Shown here: positions 43,219-51,972 of the stretch, one piece after another | Layout: each line of letters begins with the position of its first letter | How positions within the stretch are numbered: position 1 is the stretch's first letter | DNA from: Mycobacterium sp. | GTDB lineage: Bacteria; Actinomycetota; Actinomycetes; Mycobacteriales; Mycobacteriaceae | Assembly: GCA_023264735.1 (NCBI GenBank) | Contig: JAHFVD010000013.1 | Coordinates: forward strand, 122,528-186,527 | DNA: 64,000 nt | Direction: 5' to 3' | Notes under the pieces: model-generated | What the model saw: only the letters and a program-made list of their open reading frames with translations | Databases searched by the model: none | What the model was told of the DNA's origin: nothing | Made by a program: the position numbers and the translations under genes

Positions 43219-43338
43219 ATGTCCTGGTCGACGGGAAGGGCGCCCGTGCGGATTGCACTGCTGTTGGCGGTGCTGGCCGTGGGCGCGGCGATCATTCGAA
43301 GCCGCCGCGGCGAAGTCTGGCACACCCTCGACGACTGA
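43219..43338 (+). CDS. Micro-ORF between tRNA-Ile and tRNA-Ala (DLW-39-like)
   Basis: A 39-codon ORF, MSWSTGRAPVRIALLLAVLA... ending RGEVWHTLDD, with one hydrophobic segment (RIALLLAVLAVGAAII). I recall an actinobacterial family (DLW-39) of very short membrane proteins near gyrA with a near-invariant D-L-W close to the C-terminus; here the motif reads E-V-W. The GTG at 43249 (29 codons) has a much better SD (GGGAAGGG, 7 nt) than the ATG at 43219, which begins 2 nt after the tRNA. It would be transcribed with, and released by processing of, the two tRNAs. Function is unknown. Confidence 0.55.
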   Translation: MSWSTGRAPVRIALLLAVLAVGAAIIRSRRGEVWHTLDD

Positions 43339-43345
43339 GACATAG

Positions 43346-43418
43346 GGGGCCTTAGCTCAGTTGGTAGAGCGCTGCCTTTGCAAGGCAGATGTCAGGAGTT
43401 CGAATCTCCTAGGCTCCA
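43346..43418 (+). tRNA. alaT: tRNA-Ala (TGC)
   Basis: A 73-nt cloverleaf. The acceptor pairs GGGGCCT (43346-43352) with AGGCTCC (43411-43417) with one G-U. The anticodon stem CTGCC/GGCAG encloses TTTGCAA with anticodon TGC, and the T arm is AGGAGTTCGAATCTCCT. CCA is not encoded. Confidence 0.97.
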
Positions 43419-43420
43419 CA

Positions 43421-43567
43421 TCAGCTTTTCGCTGGGACTGCAAGGCGTCGAGGCAACGTCTTCTTGCACCGGCGGCAGGTGAAAGTTTCCCTGCCAGCGA
43501 AGATCGTCTGCTCATGATTGCAAATCCCGCACTTCACTTTCCGGCGAGATAAACGCCCCCAGCTCAT
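43421..43567 (-). CDS. Zinc-ribbon micro-protein abutting tRNA-Ala
   Basis: A 48-codon ORF on the minus strand whose stop lies 3 bp from the tRNA-Ala 3' end. The product starts MSWGRLSRRKVKCGIC and contains CGIC...CRRC, a CX2C-X14-CX2C zinc ribbon, with a strongly basic surround (KVK, CRRCKK, LPRR). It resembles small zinc-binding regulators (Com-like or phage zinc-finger proteins), but I cannot name a family. No convincing SD precedes ATG 43567; an in-frame ATG at 43579 is an alternative. The spacing of four cysteines in 22 residues argues it is, or recently was, coding. Confidence 0.5.
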   Translation of the reverse strand: MSWGRLSRRKVKCGICNHEQTIFAGRETFTCRRCKKTLPRRLAVPAKS

Positions 43568-43764
43568 GCAAAAAATCATGCACCGCGGCCCGGCTCCCGC
43601 AACGCCAAATCAGTGGTCGAAGGCACGGGATATATGCGTAATCAACAAACTCGGTGGCGAGCCCGCCCAACGCCGGCCGTCCAACGGCGGCCGATGCTGT
43701 TGACGGGCAACTGAACTCAATACCCCAGTATTTGGGGAGCCGGCCACGTCGGCCGGCCACCACC
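43568..43764. other. Gene-poor stretch between zinc-ribbon ORF and cwsA
   Basis: It is lower in G+C than its neighbours, with GATATATGCGTAATCAAC at 43630-43647. Reading frames here lack start signals and family features. Two tandem hairpins mark its right end (43723-43757). It may be a remnant of an element inserted at tRNA-Ala. Confidence 0.3.
43723..43757 (-). terminator. Tandem hairpins downstream of cwsA
   Basis: Read from cwsA, the first stem is GCCGGCC/GGCCGGC (43739-43745 with 43751-43757, 5-nt loop), starting 7 nt after the stop. The second is CCCCA/TGGGG (43723-43727 with 43733-43737, 5-nt loop). There is no T-tract, as is usual for mycobacterial terminators. Confidence 0.5.
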
Positions 43765-44175
43765 CTAGATTTTGGGCGCGACGTCGACACTCGGCGGCAG
43801 TACCGACGGCTCGGGTGTGGCAGAGCGCCGTGAGATCGAAAACGCGACCGCGCCACCGGCCACCACGGCCAGCCCCAGAAAGCCGAAGACGAACAGCCGC
43901 CGCCGACGGCGATGCTGCGACTTGCGAGCCTCCTGCAGCATCTGGGGCAGCTCGGCCACCACCTGCTTGACGGCCTCGGCCTCTTTGGTGAGTTCGTGTT
44001 GCACGGCGCGTGCTTCGCGGGCCCGGCGCTTGATTGCACTCACGGCTGACTCCGCCCCGTGCACGCTGACGCCGACCACGCCCCGGGTGATGTCCACCGG
44101 ACCCACTGCGGTGTAGTGCAGTCCGCGGTTGAGCCGCTCGCGCGCTGTGAGTTTGGGTTCAGTCCTGCGGCCCAT
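43765..44175 (-). CDS. cwsA: Cell wall synthesis protein CwsA
   Basis: A 136-residue protein. The N-terminal half is cytoplasmic (RRTEPKLTARERLNRGLHYTAVGPVDITRGVVGVSVHGAESAVSAIKRRAREARAVQHELTKEAEAVKQVVAELPQMLQEA) with a helical, coiled-coil-like segment. One TM helix lies at about 94-114 (LFVFGFLGLAVVAGGAVAFSI), followed by a short Pro-rich exterior tail. It corresponds to Rv0008c; CwsA binds CrgA and Wag31 and supports polar growth and division. The crgA gene lies 1.3 kb to the right. Confidence 0.88.
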   Translation of the reverse strand: MGRRTEPKLTARERLNRGLHYTAVGPVDITRGVVGVSVHGAESAVSAIKRRAREARAVQHELTKEAEAVKQVVAELPQMLQEARKSQHRRRRRLFVFGFLGLAVVAGGAVAFSISRRSATPEPSVLPPSVDVAPKI

Positions 44176-44282
44176 CTGGTCCTCCCGACACTTGCGGTTG
44201 GTGGTGGTATCAACAGTGCCACAGCGCTGTGGGGGGTGGCCGAAAGTTGGGGCACTCGACGCTAATGGCAGACTGAGTTCCC

Positions 44283-44810
44283 GTGACGAGCCCCATTGCG
44301 ACCGCGACCGCGACCCTGCACACCAACCGCGGCGACATCAAGATCGCCCTGTTCGGTAATCACGCCCCCAAGACCGTCGGCAACTTTGTCGGCTTGGCCC
44401 AGGGCACCAAGGAGTACTCGACGCAGAACGCATCGGGCAGCACCTCGGGCCCGTTCTACGACGGCGCGGTCTTCCACCGCGTCATCGACGGCTTCATGAT
44501 CCAGGGCGGCGATCCGACCGGCACCGGCCGCGGCGGCCCCGGCTACAAGTTCGCCGACGAGTTCCACCCCGAGCTGCAGTTCGACAAGCCCTACCTGCTG
44601 GCGATGGCCAACGCCGGCCCCGGCACCAACGGGTCCCAGTTCTTCATCACCGTCGGCAAGACCCCGCACCTGAATCGTCGGCACACCATCTTCGGTGAGG
44701 TTGTCGATCCGGAGTCGCAGAAGGTCGTCGACGCGATCGCCACCACGGCCACCGATCGCAATGATCGGCCCAACGACGCCGTGGTGATCGAGTCGATCAC
44801 CATCTCCTGA
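44283..44810 (+). CDS. ppiA: Peptidyl-prolyl cis-trans isomerase PpiA (cyclophilin)
   Basis: A 175-residue single-domain cyclophilin without a signal peptide. Active-site residues are visible in [25 protein letters not shown] (Arg, Phe, Met, Gln), [15 protein letters not shown] and [11 protein letters not shown]. It accelerates proline isomerisation in the cytosol. The GTG start at 44283 is 107 bp from divergent cwsA. Confidence 0.96.
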   Translation: MTSPIATATATLHTNRGDIKIALFGNHAPKTVGNFVGLAQGTKEYSTQNASGSTSGPFYDGAVFHRVIDGFMIQGGDPTGTGRGGPGYKFADEFHPELQFDKPYLLAMANAGPGTNGSQFFITVGKTPHLNRRHTIFGEVVDPESQKVVDAIATTATDRNDRPNDAVVIESITIS

Positions 44811-44815
44811 CGCCC

Positions 44816-44869
44816 AGACTGCACTTGTTCGCGCCCTGCCTCGGGAAACGCGTACGACAAGTGCAGTCT
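44816..44869. terminator. Long inverted repeat between convergent ppiA and PH-protein genes
   Basis: Perfect 13-bp arms AGACTGCACTTGT (44816-44828) and ACAAGTGCAGTCT (44857-44869) enclose 28 nt. It fills most of the 67-bp convergent gap and should fold in either transcript. The right flank TCTCGGCGCG (44867-44876) reappears in reverse at 774-783 in another convergent gap. Confidence 0.7.
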
Positions 44870-44877
44870 CGGCGCGA

Positions 44878-45294
44878 CTAACGCCCGGCGTAACCCGCGT
44901 CGGTCAGCGCGTCCAAAACACCCAGCGGATCGGCGCCCAGGTCCCATCGGCTGAGCACGATCAGCCGGTCGGCGGCCGTTTCGATCTCCAACAATCGGGT
45001 CTTGCGGCCGATGCGGCGGAACTCGGTGATCCGGATCAGCGTGATGTCGGGCCGGCGCAGCGTCTGCGACCGGAACCACCCGCGGTACACCAGCCCGTCA
45101 CCCGTGATAGCCAGCTTGGGTCTGGCTCGCCATGATCCGAATGCGAACGCCAGCAGGCCCACCGCAGCAATCCCGGTGAGGATCCGGCCAGGGGGGTCTG
45201 TGACAACGGTCACACAGCCGATTGCCATCAAGATGCCCGCGATGCCAAGACCTGCGATGGCCCCGATTTTGGGACCCCATTCAGTTTGCTGCAC
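44878..45294 (-). CDS. PH-domain (bPH_6-like) membrane protein (Rv0010c-like)
   Basis: A 138-residue protein with two hydrophobic helices at about 10-28 and 32-50 (IGAIAGLGIAGILMAIGCVTVV, ILTGIAAVGLLAFAFGSW). A small beta domain of bacterial PH type follows (KLAITGDGLVYRGWFRSQTLRRPDITLIRITEFRRIGRKTRLLEIETAADRLIVLSRWDLG). Function is unknown. GTG 45294 has SD GAGGA. Its position matches Rv0010c. Confidence 0.85.
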   Translation of the reverse strand: MQQTEWGPKIGAIAGLGIAGILMAIGCVTVVTDPPGRILTGIAAVGLLAFAFGSWRARPKLAITGDGLVYRGWFRSQTLRRPDITLIRITEFRRIGRKTRLLEIETAADRLIVLSRWDLGADPLGVLDALTDAGYAGR

Positions 45295-45449
45295 GGCGTC
45301 CTCGGGGGTGTCTACCGTGGGTGATGTAGTTATCCACAGGCGCTATCCCCAATGGGGATGAATCACACGCGTGTGATTGGGTGGCCAGAAGGTTGCCAGC
45401 CTCAAAACGGTGAACGCACAGCGCGGATCCGCTAACGTATTCGCCTCGG
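45295..45449. other. crgA / PH-protein intergenic region (155 bp)
   Basis: It includes an AT-richer core with GATGTAGTTATCCACAGG (45322-45339), which carries a DnaA-type box TTATCCACA (45328-45336), and a near-palindrome CACACGCGTGTG (45364-45375). No terminator with a T-tract was seen. Confidence 0.35.
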
Positions 45450-45731
45450 TCAGCGCCACCGCATCGTCAGCAACAAACCGGTGATCATGAATGCGAAGGC
45501 GATCGCGTAGTTCCACGGGCCCAGCTTGGCCATCCACTGCAGCGCGGTGGGCACGTCCAGGCCGGAGGCGGCCAGCTGGAACACGAGCAGCCAGGCCAGC
45601 CCGATCAGCATCAGGCTGATGAACAGCACAACGAACCACACGCTCGACGGCCCGGCCTTGACCTTAACCGGAGTGCGGCTCACCGGGTTGATCGTGAAGT
45701 CGTTCTTCTTGCGAACCTTGGACTTGGGCAT
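45450..45731 (-). CDS. crgA: Cell division protein CrgA
   Basis: A 93-residue protein. A basic cytoplasmic tail ([27 protein letters not shown]) precedes two TM helices (about 30-52 and 66-88) with a short exterior loop containing the conserved GPWNYAIAF. CrgA is a divisome factor that interacts with FtsZ, FtsI, FtsQ, CwsA and PbpA/RodA-type partners. ATG 45731 has SD GAAGG. It is divergent from the DUF881 gene across 49 bp. Confidence 0.95.
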   Translation of the reverse strand: MPKSKVRKKNDFTINPVSRTPVKVKAGPSSVWFVVLFISLMLIGLAWLLVFQLAASGLDVPTALQWMAKLGPWNYAIAFAFMITGLLLTMRWR

Positions 45732-45780
45732 GGGTACCTTCGGGCCGGGATCTTCTGCGACGATAGTGCGCAGATCGACT

Positions 45781-46572
45781 ATGAGATTAACGCAGCGGCG
45801 CCGCGACCCCACAACTCCGGCACCAGCGACGACGGGCGCAACGCGCTCGCCGTGGCGGTTCGGTGTCCCGGTGGTGTGCCTGCTGGCCGGTGTGCTGCTG
45901 GCTGCCACCCACGGCGTTTCCGGTGGCACCGAGATCCGCCGCGCCGACTCGCCACGCCTGGTCGACCTGGTGCACGACGCCCAGAACTCGGTCGACCGGC
46001 TCAACACTCAACGGGACTCACTGGCCGGACAGGTCGACTCCACGCATGGCGCCTCGGCCGGAACCGCGCTGGCGGCCATGCTCGCGCGTGCCGACGAACT
46101 GGCCGGCGACGCCGGACTGGATCCGGTGCACGGCGCGGGGCTGGTCGTCACGCTGTCCGACGCCCAGCGCGACGCCAACGGGCGCTTCCCGCGCGACGCC
46201 TCCCCCGACGATCTGGTCGTCCATCAGCAGGACATCCAGGCCGTGCTGAACGCGCTGTGGAGTGCCGGCGCCGAGGCGATCCAGATGCAGGACCAGCGCA
46301 TCATCGGAACCTCGGCGCCACGCTGCGTCGGCAACACCCTGCTGCTCAATGGGCGCACCTACAGCCCGCCGTACACGATCACCGCGGTCGGCGACGCAAC
46401 CGCGATGCGGGCGGCCCTGGCCGCGGCTCCCCTGGTCACGTTGTACAAGCAGTACGTCGTGCGGTTCGGGCTGGGCTACACCGAGCAGACCCACGACGAC
46501 ATCACGGTCGCCGGGTACACCGGGCCGGTGCGGATGCGCTACGCCCAGCCGATCGGTCCAGTCGGATATTGA
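45781..46572 (+). CDS. DUF881 family membrane protein (Rv0012-like)
   Basis: A 263-residue protein. A basic N-terminus and one TM anchor (about 24-43, [21 protein letters not shown]) lead to an exterior coiled coil (about 55-100). The DUF881 domain follows, with [44 protein letters not shown] and [24 protein letters not shown]. Function is unknown; relatives lie near division genes in actinobacteria and Firmicutes. ATG 45781 is chosen because the tail is typical; longer readings overlap crgA. Confidence 0.88.
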   Translation: MRLTQRRRDPTTPAPATTGATRSPWRFGVPVVCLLAGVLLAATHGVSGGTEIRRADSPRLVDLVHDAQNSVDRLNTQRDSLAGQVDSTHGASAGTALAAMLARADELAGDAGLDPVHGAGLVVTLSDAQRDANGRFPRDASPDDLVVHQQDIQAVLNALWSAGAEAIQMQDQRIIGTSAPRCVGNTLLLNGRTYSPPYTITAVGDATAMRAALAAAPLVTLYKQYVVRFGLGYTEQTHDDITVAGYTGPVRMRYAQPIGPVGY

Positions 46573-46587
46573 GTGGATCTGCCCAGG

Positions 46588-46593
46588 TAACCT
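46588..46593 (+). promoter_or_regulatory. -10 element TAACCT of a leaderless-type start (trpG)
   Basis: TAACCT ends exactly 6 nt before the GTG at 46600. No SD is present. It gives trpG a promoter of its own in the 27-bp gap after the DUF881 gene. Confidence 0.55.
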
Positions 46594-46599
46594 GACCGG

Positions 46600-47310
46600 G
46601 TGCAGGTCTTGGTCGTCGACAATTACGACAGCTTCGTGTTCAACCTGGTCCAGTATCTGGGCCAGCTGGGTGTGGAGGCGCAGGTCTGGCGCAACGACGA
46701 CGCACGGCTGGCCGACGAGGCCAAGATCGCTGCCGAGTTCGACGGGGTGCTGCTGAGCCCGGGGCCGGGCACGCCGGAGCGAGCGGGCGCCTCGATCCCG
46801 TTGGTGCGCGCCTGCGCCGCGGCCGCCACCCCGCTGCTGGGCGTGTGCCTGGGGCATCAGGCGATCGGCGTGGCATTCGGTGGAACGGTCGACCGTGCGC
46901 CCGAGCTGCTGCACGGCAAGACCAGCACCGTCTACCACACCAATACTGGTGTGCTAGAAGGACTTCCAAACCCTTTCACGGCGACGCGCTACCACTCGCT
47001 GACGATCCTGCCCGAGACGGTGCCTGCCGAGCTGGAGGTGACCGCGCGCACCAAGGGCGGGGTCATCATGGCCGTGCGCCACGTCGAGCTGCCGATCCAC
47101 GGTGTGCAATTCCACCCCGAGTCGATCCTGACCGAGGGCGGCCACCGGATGCTGGCCAACTGGCTGGGCTACTGCGGGCAGGCTCCCGAGGAGACGCTGG
47201 TGCATCGCCTCGAGCAAGAGGTCGCCGACACCGTGCGGCATGCCCTCGGCGGGCAGGAGCGCAGCGACCCGGGGATCGCACCGGCGGGGGCGGCGGCGAA
47301 CCTTCCCTAG
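46600..47310 (+). CDS. trpG: Glutamine amidotransferase of anthranilate/aminodeoxychorismate synthase
   Basis: A 236-residue class I amidotransferase that supplies ammonia to the chorismate-using partner for tryptophan and/or p-aminobenzoate. The nucleophile is in GVCLGHQAIG (Cys about residue 84), and His-Glu of the triad is in HGVQFHPESI (about 167-176). The last about 18 residues (GGQERSDPGIAPAGAAANLP) contain a copy of the dispersed repeat (47251-47274) and look non-conserved. The stop touches the convergent pknB stop with no gap. Confidence 0.95.
   Translation: MQVLVVDNYDSFVFNLVQYLGQLGVEAQVWRNDDARLADEAKIAAEFDGVLLSPGPGTPERAGASIPLVRACAAAATPLLGVCLGHQAIGVAFGGTVDRAPELLHGKTSTVYHTNTGVLEGLPNPFTATRYHSLTILPETVPAELEVTARTKGGVIMAVRHVELPIHGVQFHPESILTEGGHRMLANWLGYCGQAPEETLVHRLEQEVADTVRHALGGQERSDPGIAPAGAAANLP
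47251..47274 (+). repeat. Dispersed 24-bp repeat, copy C (3' end of trpG)
   Basis: The core GAGCGCAGCGACCCGGGG is preceded by GGGCAG. It is identical over 23 bp to the reverse complement of 21506-21528 and differs by one base from 19307-19330. It encodes GQERSDPG in the variable TrpG tail. Confidence 0.7.
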
Positions 47311-49188
47311 CTACGACGCAAAGCTGAGGGTGATCGGGTCGCCGAACTTGATCGGGGTGCCCGCCGCTGGGCTCTGGGTGACGACGGCATTGGACTTTTG
47401 ACCGCTGTTCTGAACGTCGGCACCCTTGTCCAGACTCCCCGTCCAACCCAGCGCGGCCAGCCGCTGCTCGGCATCGGTCCAAAACTGGCCGACGAGGTTG
47501 GGCATTGTGAACTGGTTGCCGCGCGACACCAGGATCTGGATCAGGGTGTCAACCGGGACGGACTGCCCGGCGGGCGGATTGGAGCCGATCACCTGACCCT
47601 TGGGCGCAGGGCTGTCGGTGTCCACGCCGAACACGTTCGTGAACCGGGCCTCGCTGAGGATCTTGGTGGCGACGTCTACGGACTGGTCCTTTACATCGGG
47701 CACCAGCGCCGTTTCGGGACCGGAGCCGATCACCACGGTGATTTCGTTGGTGATCGCCGAGGTCTGGTTGGCCGGCGGGATGGTCTGCACGACTTTGTCG
47801 CGATTTTCTGGTGTCGATGTGCCCGGCACCTGTTTGAACTTGCTGAAGCCGGCGTCCTGAAGTTTCTTGACGCAGTCGGCGTAACTCATTCCGGCGGTGC
47901 AATCCGGCACTTCGCGCTGTGGCGGCCCGCTCGACAAATTGATGGTCACCTCGTCACCGGCAGCGGCCATGGAGTTGGCCGCTGGGTCGGTGCCGACGGC
48001 TTTCTCCGGGGGCACGGTGTTGTCCGGTGTTGGTGAGGTGCGGATCTTGAAGCCCTTGTTCTGCAGCGTCGCGATGGCGTCGTCTTTGGACTGGCCGCGC
48101 ACGTCGGGGATCTGCACGTCGCGTGGGCTGCCGCTGACCATGTTGATTCCGATAGTCACCACGACGGTGAGGATGGCCAGCACGGCGACGACGATCAGCC
48201 AGCGGCCGATCGACCCGCCGGCTCGGTCGTTGTCGACGAAGCGGGCCGTCCGCGGAATCTCGTCGGTGTCGTCGCCGCGGGACGGCACCGCCGGCGCGTT
48301 GAGCATGGAGGTCCGCTCGGCGGCGCTGAACACCTTGGGCGCCTCGGGAGCTTCGCCGTTGTGCACGCGAACCAGGTCGGTCCGCATCTCGGCAGCGGTC
48401 TGGTAGCGGTTGTCCGGGTTCTTGGCCAGCGCCTTCAGCACGACCGCGTCGAGCTCCGGGGAGATGCCCGGGTGCTTCGCCGACGGCGGCACCGGATCCT
48501 CGCGGACGTGCTGGTAGGCCACCGCCACCGGCGAATCACCGACGAACGGCGGCTCCCCGGTGAGCATCTCGTAGAGGACGCAGCCCAGCGAGTAGACGTC
48601 GGAGCGGGCGTCGACCTTCTCGCCGCGCGCTTGTTCAGGAGAGAGGTACTGCGCGGTGCCGATCACCGCTGCGGTCTGCGTGACGTTGTTGGCGTCGGCG
48701 AGCGCCCGGGCGATGCCGAAGTCCATCACCTTCACCGCGCCGGTTTTGGAGATCATGATGTTGGCCGGCTTGACGTCGCGGTGGATGATCCCGTGCTGAT
48801 GGCTGAAGTTCAGTGCCTGGCAGGCGTCGGCGATGACCTCGATGGCCCGTCGGTACGGCATCGGACCGTCGGTGTGGACGATGTCGCGCAGGGTGACCCC
48901 GTCGACGTACTCCATCACGATGTAGGGCAGCGGACCGTTGCCGGTGTCGGCCTCGCCGGTGTCGTAGACCGCCACGATCGCGGGGTGGTTCAGCGCGGCG
49001 GCGTTCTGTGCCTCGCGGCGGAACCGCAGATAGAAGCTGGGGTCACGGGCGAGGTCGGCGCGCAGCACCTTGACCGCGACGTCCCGGTGCAGCCGGGTGT
49101 CGCGGCCCATGTGCACCTCGGACATGCCACCGAAGCCGAGGATCTCTCCCAGCTCGTAGCGGTCGGACAGGTGCTGTGGGGTGGTCAT
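47311..49188 (-). CDS. pknB: Serine/threonine protein kinase PknB
   Basis: A 625-residue receptor kinase. The kinase domain (about 10-275) has [33 protein letters not shown] and DFGIARAL, with activation-loop Thr residues ([20 protein letters not shown]). A juxtamembrane linker, one TM (about 330-352) and four exterior PASTA repeats that sense muropeptides or lipid II follow. It phosphorylates CwlM, MurJ, FhaA and others. It overlaps pknA by 4 bp and is the last gene of the fhaA operon. Confidence 0.97.
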   Translation of the reverse strand: MTTPQHLSDRYELGEILGFGGMSEVHMGRDTRLHRDVAVKVLRADLARDPSFYLRFRREAQNAAALNHPAIVAVYDTGEADTGNGPLPYIVMEYVDGVTLRDIVHTDGPMPYRRAIEVIADACQALNFSHQHGIIHRDVKPANIMISKTGAVKVMDFGIARALADANNVTQTAAVIGTAQYLSPEQARGEKVDARSDVYSLGCVLYEMLTGEPPFVGDSPVAVAYQHVREDPVPPSAKHPGISPELDAVVLKALAKNPDNRYQTAAEMRTDLVRVHNGEAPEAPKVFSAAERTSMLNAPAVPSRGDDTDEIPRTARFVDNDRAGGSIGRWLIVVAVLAILTVVVTIGINMVSGSPRDVQIPDVRGQSKDDAIATLQNKGFKIRTSPTPDNTVPPEKAVGTDPAANSMAAAGDEVTINLSSGPPQREVPDCTAGMSYADCVKKLQDAGFSKFKQVPGTSTPENRDKVVQTIPPANQTSAITNEITVVIGSGPETALVPDVKDQSVDVATKILSEARFTNVFGVDTDSPAPKGQVIGSNPPAGQSVPVDTLIQILVSRGNQFTMPNLVGQFWTDAEQRLAALGWTGSLDKGADVQNSGQKSNAVVTQSPAAGTPIKFGDPITLSFAS

Positions 49189-50465
49189 CGCGGTTTCTCG
49201 TCGTTTCGATTGGGCGCGGTCAGCTCAGGAATAGCCACGCTGCCAGCCGTGAATCGGAGTACCCCGATCTGTCCTCCACCTTTACCTGTGAGCGGGTCTT
49301 TCGTCCAACCGGTGGGAGCCGACTGAGGCGTGGGGGTCGGTTGCACCGTTTCGGTCTCGGTCCGCTGCACCGGCGTGCTGTCTTTACGATCGGCGAGCAC
49401 GATCAGGATCGCGCTGATGATCGCCAGCGCGCCCAGCACCCCAGCGGCCCAGAGCAGGGCCCGCTGACCCGAAGAGAAAGTGCGCCGCGGTGGTGGCGGG
49501 CGGTGGCTGCCGGTGTTCGCACGAGGGCGCATCCCGGTGGTGGGGGCGGCGGCCGGCAGCCGAGGTGAGCTGCCAGGGATCGCCGCAGGTGTCGCGCGGA
49601 TCGTCGGTGACGAGTTGGGCCGCGGTGGGCGCCGGCCGGCTCGTACCGAGGCCACCGCGTCGGCGAACTGCCCGCCGTTGCGGTAGCGCATACCCGGGTT
49701 CTTCACCAGGGTGATCTCGATCAGCTCGCGCACGTTGGGTGGCAGGTCGGCCGGCAGCGGCGCGGGCGTCTCCTTGATGTGTTTCATCGCCACCGTCAGC
49801 GCGCCGTCGCCGATGAACGGCCGCTTGCCCGAAACCGCTTCGTAGCCAACAACTCCCAGGGCATACACGTCACTGGCGGCGGTCGCGTCGTGACCCAGTG
49901 CCTGCTCGGGCGCGATGTACTGGGCGGTGCCCATCACCATTCCGGTCTGGGTGACCGGGGCGGCGTCGACGGCTTTGGCGATACCGAAGTCGGTGAGCTT
50001 CACCTGCCCGGTCGGCGTGATGAGGATGTTGCCGGGCTTGACGTCGCGGTGCACCAGGCCGGCGGCGTGGGCCACCTGCAGGGCGCGTCCGGTTTGCTCG
50101 AGCATGTCCAACGCGTGCCGCAGCGACAACCGGCCGGTCCGCTTGATCACCGAGTTCAGCGGTTCACCGTTGATGAGTTCCATCACCAGGTAGGCGGTGC
50201 GGCCTTCGCCGTCCATATCGGTCTCGCCGTAGTCGTGCACGGCGGCGATGCCCGGGTGGTTGAGCATCGCGACCGTGCGCGCTTCGGCCCGGAACCGTTC
50301 GATGAACTCGGGGTCAGAGGAGAACTCCGCCTTGAGCACCTTGACCGCGACCCGGCGTCCCAGCCGGCTGTCGACGGCCTCCCACACCTGGCCCATACCG
50401 CCGGTCGCGATCAGCCGCTGCAGGCGATACCGGCCCGACAGCGTCACTCCTACGCGGGGGGTCAT
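49185..50465 (-). CDS. pknA: Serine/threonine protein kinase PknA
   Basis: A 426-residue membrane kinase. The kinase domain (about 10-270) shows [34 protein letters not shown] and [26 protein letters not shown] Pro/Arg-rich juxtamembrane region (about 275-345) precedes one TM (about 350-370) and a short exterior Thr-rich tail. It acts with PknB on cell shape and division proteins. ATG 50465 is preferred; upstream in-frame starts fall in the repeat-like spacer. Confidence 0.96.
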   Translation of the reverse strand: MTPRVGVTLSGRYRLQRLIATGGMGQVWEAVDSRLGRRVAVKVLKAEFSSDPEFIERFRAEARTVAMLNHPGIAAVHDYGETDMDGEGRTAYLVMELINGEPLNSVIKRTGRLSLRHALDMLEQTGRALQVAHAAGLVHRDVKPGNILITPTGQVKLTDFGIAKAVDAAPVTQTGMVMGTAQYIAPEQALGHDATAASDVYALGVVGYEAVSGKRPFIGDGALTVAMKHIKETPAPLPADLPPNVRELIEITLVKNPGMRYRNGGQFADAVASVRAGRRPPRPNSSPTIRATPAAIPGSSPRLPAAAPTTGMRPRANTGSHRPPPPRRTFSSGQRALLWAAGVLGALAIISAILIVLADRKDSTPVQRTETETVQPTPTPQSAPTGWTKDPLTGKGGGQIGVLRFTAGSVAIPELTAPNRNDEKPR

Positions 50466-50466
50466 T

Positions 50467-50490
50467 GCTTGCCTCGCTTCGCTCGCCTGC
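50467..50490 (-). repeat. Repeat-like element filling the pbpA-pknA gap
   Basis: On the minus strand it reads GCAGGCGAGCGAAGCGAGGC and onwards. It shares the GAGCGAAGCGA core with the three dispersed copies A-C but diverges outside it. It makes up most of the 31-bp spacer between the pbpA stop and the pknA start, and supplies the GAGG that may act as SD. Confidence 0.4.
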
Positions 50491-50496
50491 GGGGGG

Positions 50497-51972
50497 TCAC
50501 GATGCCCCCTGCAGTGCTGCTGCGATCGTTGCCCGCCCGACCGGCGCGGCCAGCGCACCGCCTGTCGCGTTGAGCCGGTCGCCGCCGTTCTCGATCAGCA
50601 CCGACACCGCCACCTTGGGGCTTTGGGCCGGCGCGAACGCGATGTACCAGGCGTGCGGCGGGGTGTTGCGCGGGTCGGAGCCGTGCTCAGCGGTGCCCGT
50701 CTTCGATGCGATCTGCACGCCGGGAATCGCCCCTTTCTGCTGGGTCATCTGCTCGGCGCCGATCATCAAATCTGTGAGTTTAGCCGCGACCTGCTGCGAA
50801 ACGGCGCGCCGCTGCTCCTGAGGAGCTGCGGTACTGATGTTGGACAAGTCCGGTCCTTTGAGGCTGTCCACCAGGTACGGCTGCATCATCACACCGGAAT
50901 TGGCGATCGCCGCCGCCACCAACGCGTTCTGCAGGGGTGTCACCGCCACGTCTTTCTGGCCCATGCTCGACATTCCCAGCGCGGCGGCGTCGGACATCGG
51001 GCCGATGGTCGACTCCGCGACCTCCAGGGGGATCGGCGCTGGTGGGCTGTCGAGCCCGAACGCCTGCGCGGCGCTGCGCAGGGCGTCGGCACCCACTCGG
51101 ATACCCAGTTCGACGAAAGCTGTATTGCAGGATCGGGCGAAGGCTTCCCGCAGCGAGGTCGTCGGGCCGTTGCCGCACGGGGTGCCGCCGTAGTTCTCCA
51201 AGGTCGCCGTGCTGTTCGGCAGCTGGATCTGCGGTGCGCTGGTGAGCTGATCGGTATCGGTCACACCCGACTGCAGCGCGGCGGCGGTGGTGATCACCTT
51301 GAACGTCGAGCCCGGCGGGAAGGTCTCGGCGATGGCCCGGTTGGTCAGCGGCGAGGCGGGGTCGTCGCGCAGCTGCTGCCAGGCGGTGCCCTGCTCCTCG
51401 GTGTCGTGGGTGGCCAGCAGATTGGGGTCGTACGACGGCGAGGACACCATCGCCAGGACCTTGCCGGTGGACGGCTCGATCGCCACCACCGAGCCGCGGC
51501 ATCCGCCGGTGCAGCCCTGCTGCAAGGCCTCCCAGGCCGCCTGCTGGATCCGCGGCACGATCGTCGTGTCGACGTTGCCGCCGCGCGGGTCGCGGCCGGT
51601 GAAGAAGTCGGCCAGCCGGCGTCCGAACAGCCGCTGATCGGAACCGTTGAGGATGCCGTCCTCGGCGCGCTCCAGCCCGGTGCTGGAGTAGCGCAGCGAG
51701 TAGAAACCGGTGATCGGTGCGTACACATAGGGATTCGGGTACACCCGCAGGAACCGGTAGTGGCCGTTGGTGGACACCGAATACGCCAGCAGCTGCCCGC
51801 CTGCGGTGATCTGGCCGCGCTGGCGGGAGTACTCGTCGAGCAGCACCCGCTGGTTACGCGGATCGGCGCGCAGGCCGTCGGCCTTGAAGACCTGGGTGAT
51901 CGTGGCGTTGAGCAGCAGCAGCACGATCAACGCCATGATCACCACCGATATGCGGCGTAGTGAAGTGTTCAT
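50497..51972 (-). CDS. pbpA: Penicillin-binding protein PbpA (class B transpeptidase)
   Basis: A 491-residue protein. The N-terminal TM anchor is [22 protein letters not shown], followed by a short dimerisation region and the transpeptidase domain. Catalytic motifs are SxxK in [12 protein letters not shown] (Ser about residue 222), SxN in [10 protein letters not shown] and KTG in [10 protein letters not shown]. It crosslinks peptidoglycan at the septum, paired with RodA. It overlaps rodA by 4 bp. Confidence 0.96.
   Translation of the reverse strand: MNTSLRRISVVIMALIVLLLLNATITQVFKADGLRADPRNQRVLLDEYSRQRGQITAGGQLLAYSVSTNGHYRFLRVYPNPYVYAPITGFYSLRYSSTGLERAEDGILNGSDQRLFGRRLADFFTGRDPRGGNVDTTIVPRIQQAAWEALQQGCTGGCRGSVVAIEPSTGKVLAMVSSPSYDPNLLATHDTEEQGTAWQQLRDDPASPLTNRAIAETFPPGSTFKVITTAAALQSGVTDTDQLTSAPQIQLPNSTATLENYGGTPCGNGPTTSLREAFARSCNTAFVELGIRVGADALRSAAQAFGLDSPPAPIPLEVAESTIGPMSDAAALGMSSMGQKDVAVTPLQNALVAAAIANSGVMMQPYLVDSLKGPDLSNISTAAPQEQRRAVSQQVAAKLTDLMIGAEQMTQQKGAIPGVQIASKTGTAEHGSDPRNTPPHAWYIAFAPAQSPKVAVSVLIENGGDRLNATGGALAAPVGRATIAAALQGAS

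Noticed and set aside
43518..43703. A 61-codon plus-strand frame in the same gap
   Set aside because: No SD, no motif, and it overlaps the zinc-ribbon ORF in antisense.
43346..43764. A full integrated phage or island at tRNA-Ala
   Set aside because: No integrase and no duplicated tRNA 3' end seen nearby; at most a remnant.
43512..44039. Minus-strand frame in the tRNA-Ala/cwsA gap, overlapping cwsA
   Set aside because: No start or SD; most of it is out of frame with cwsA. The adjacent frame with the zinc ribbon is a better candidate.
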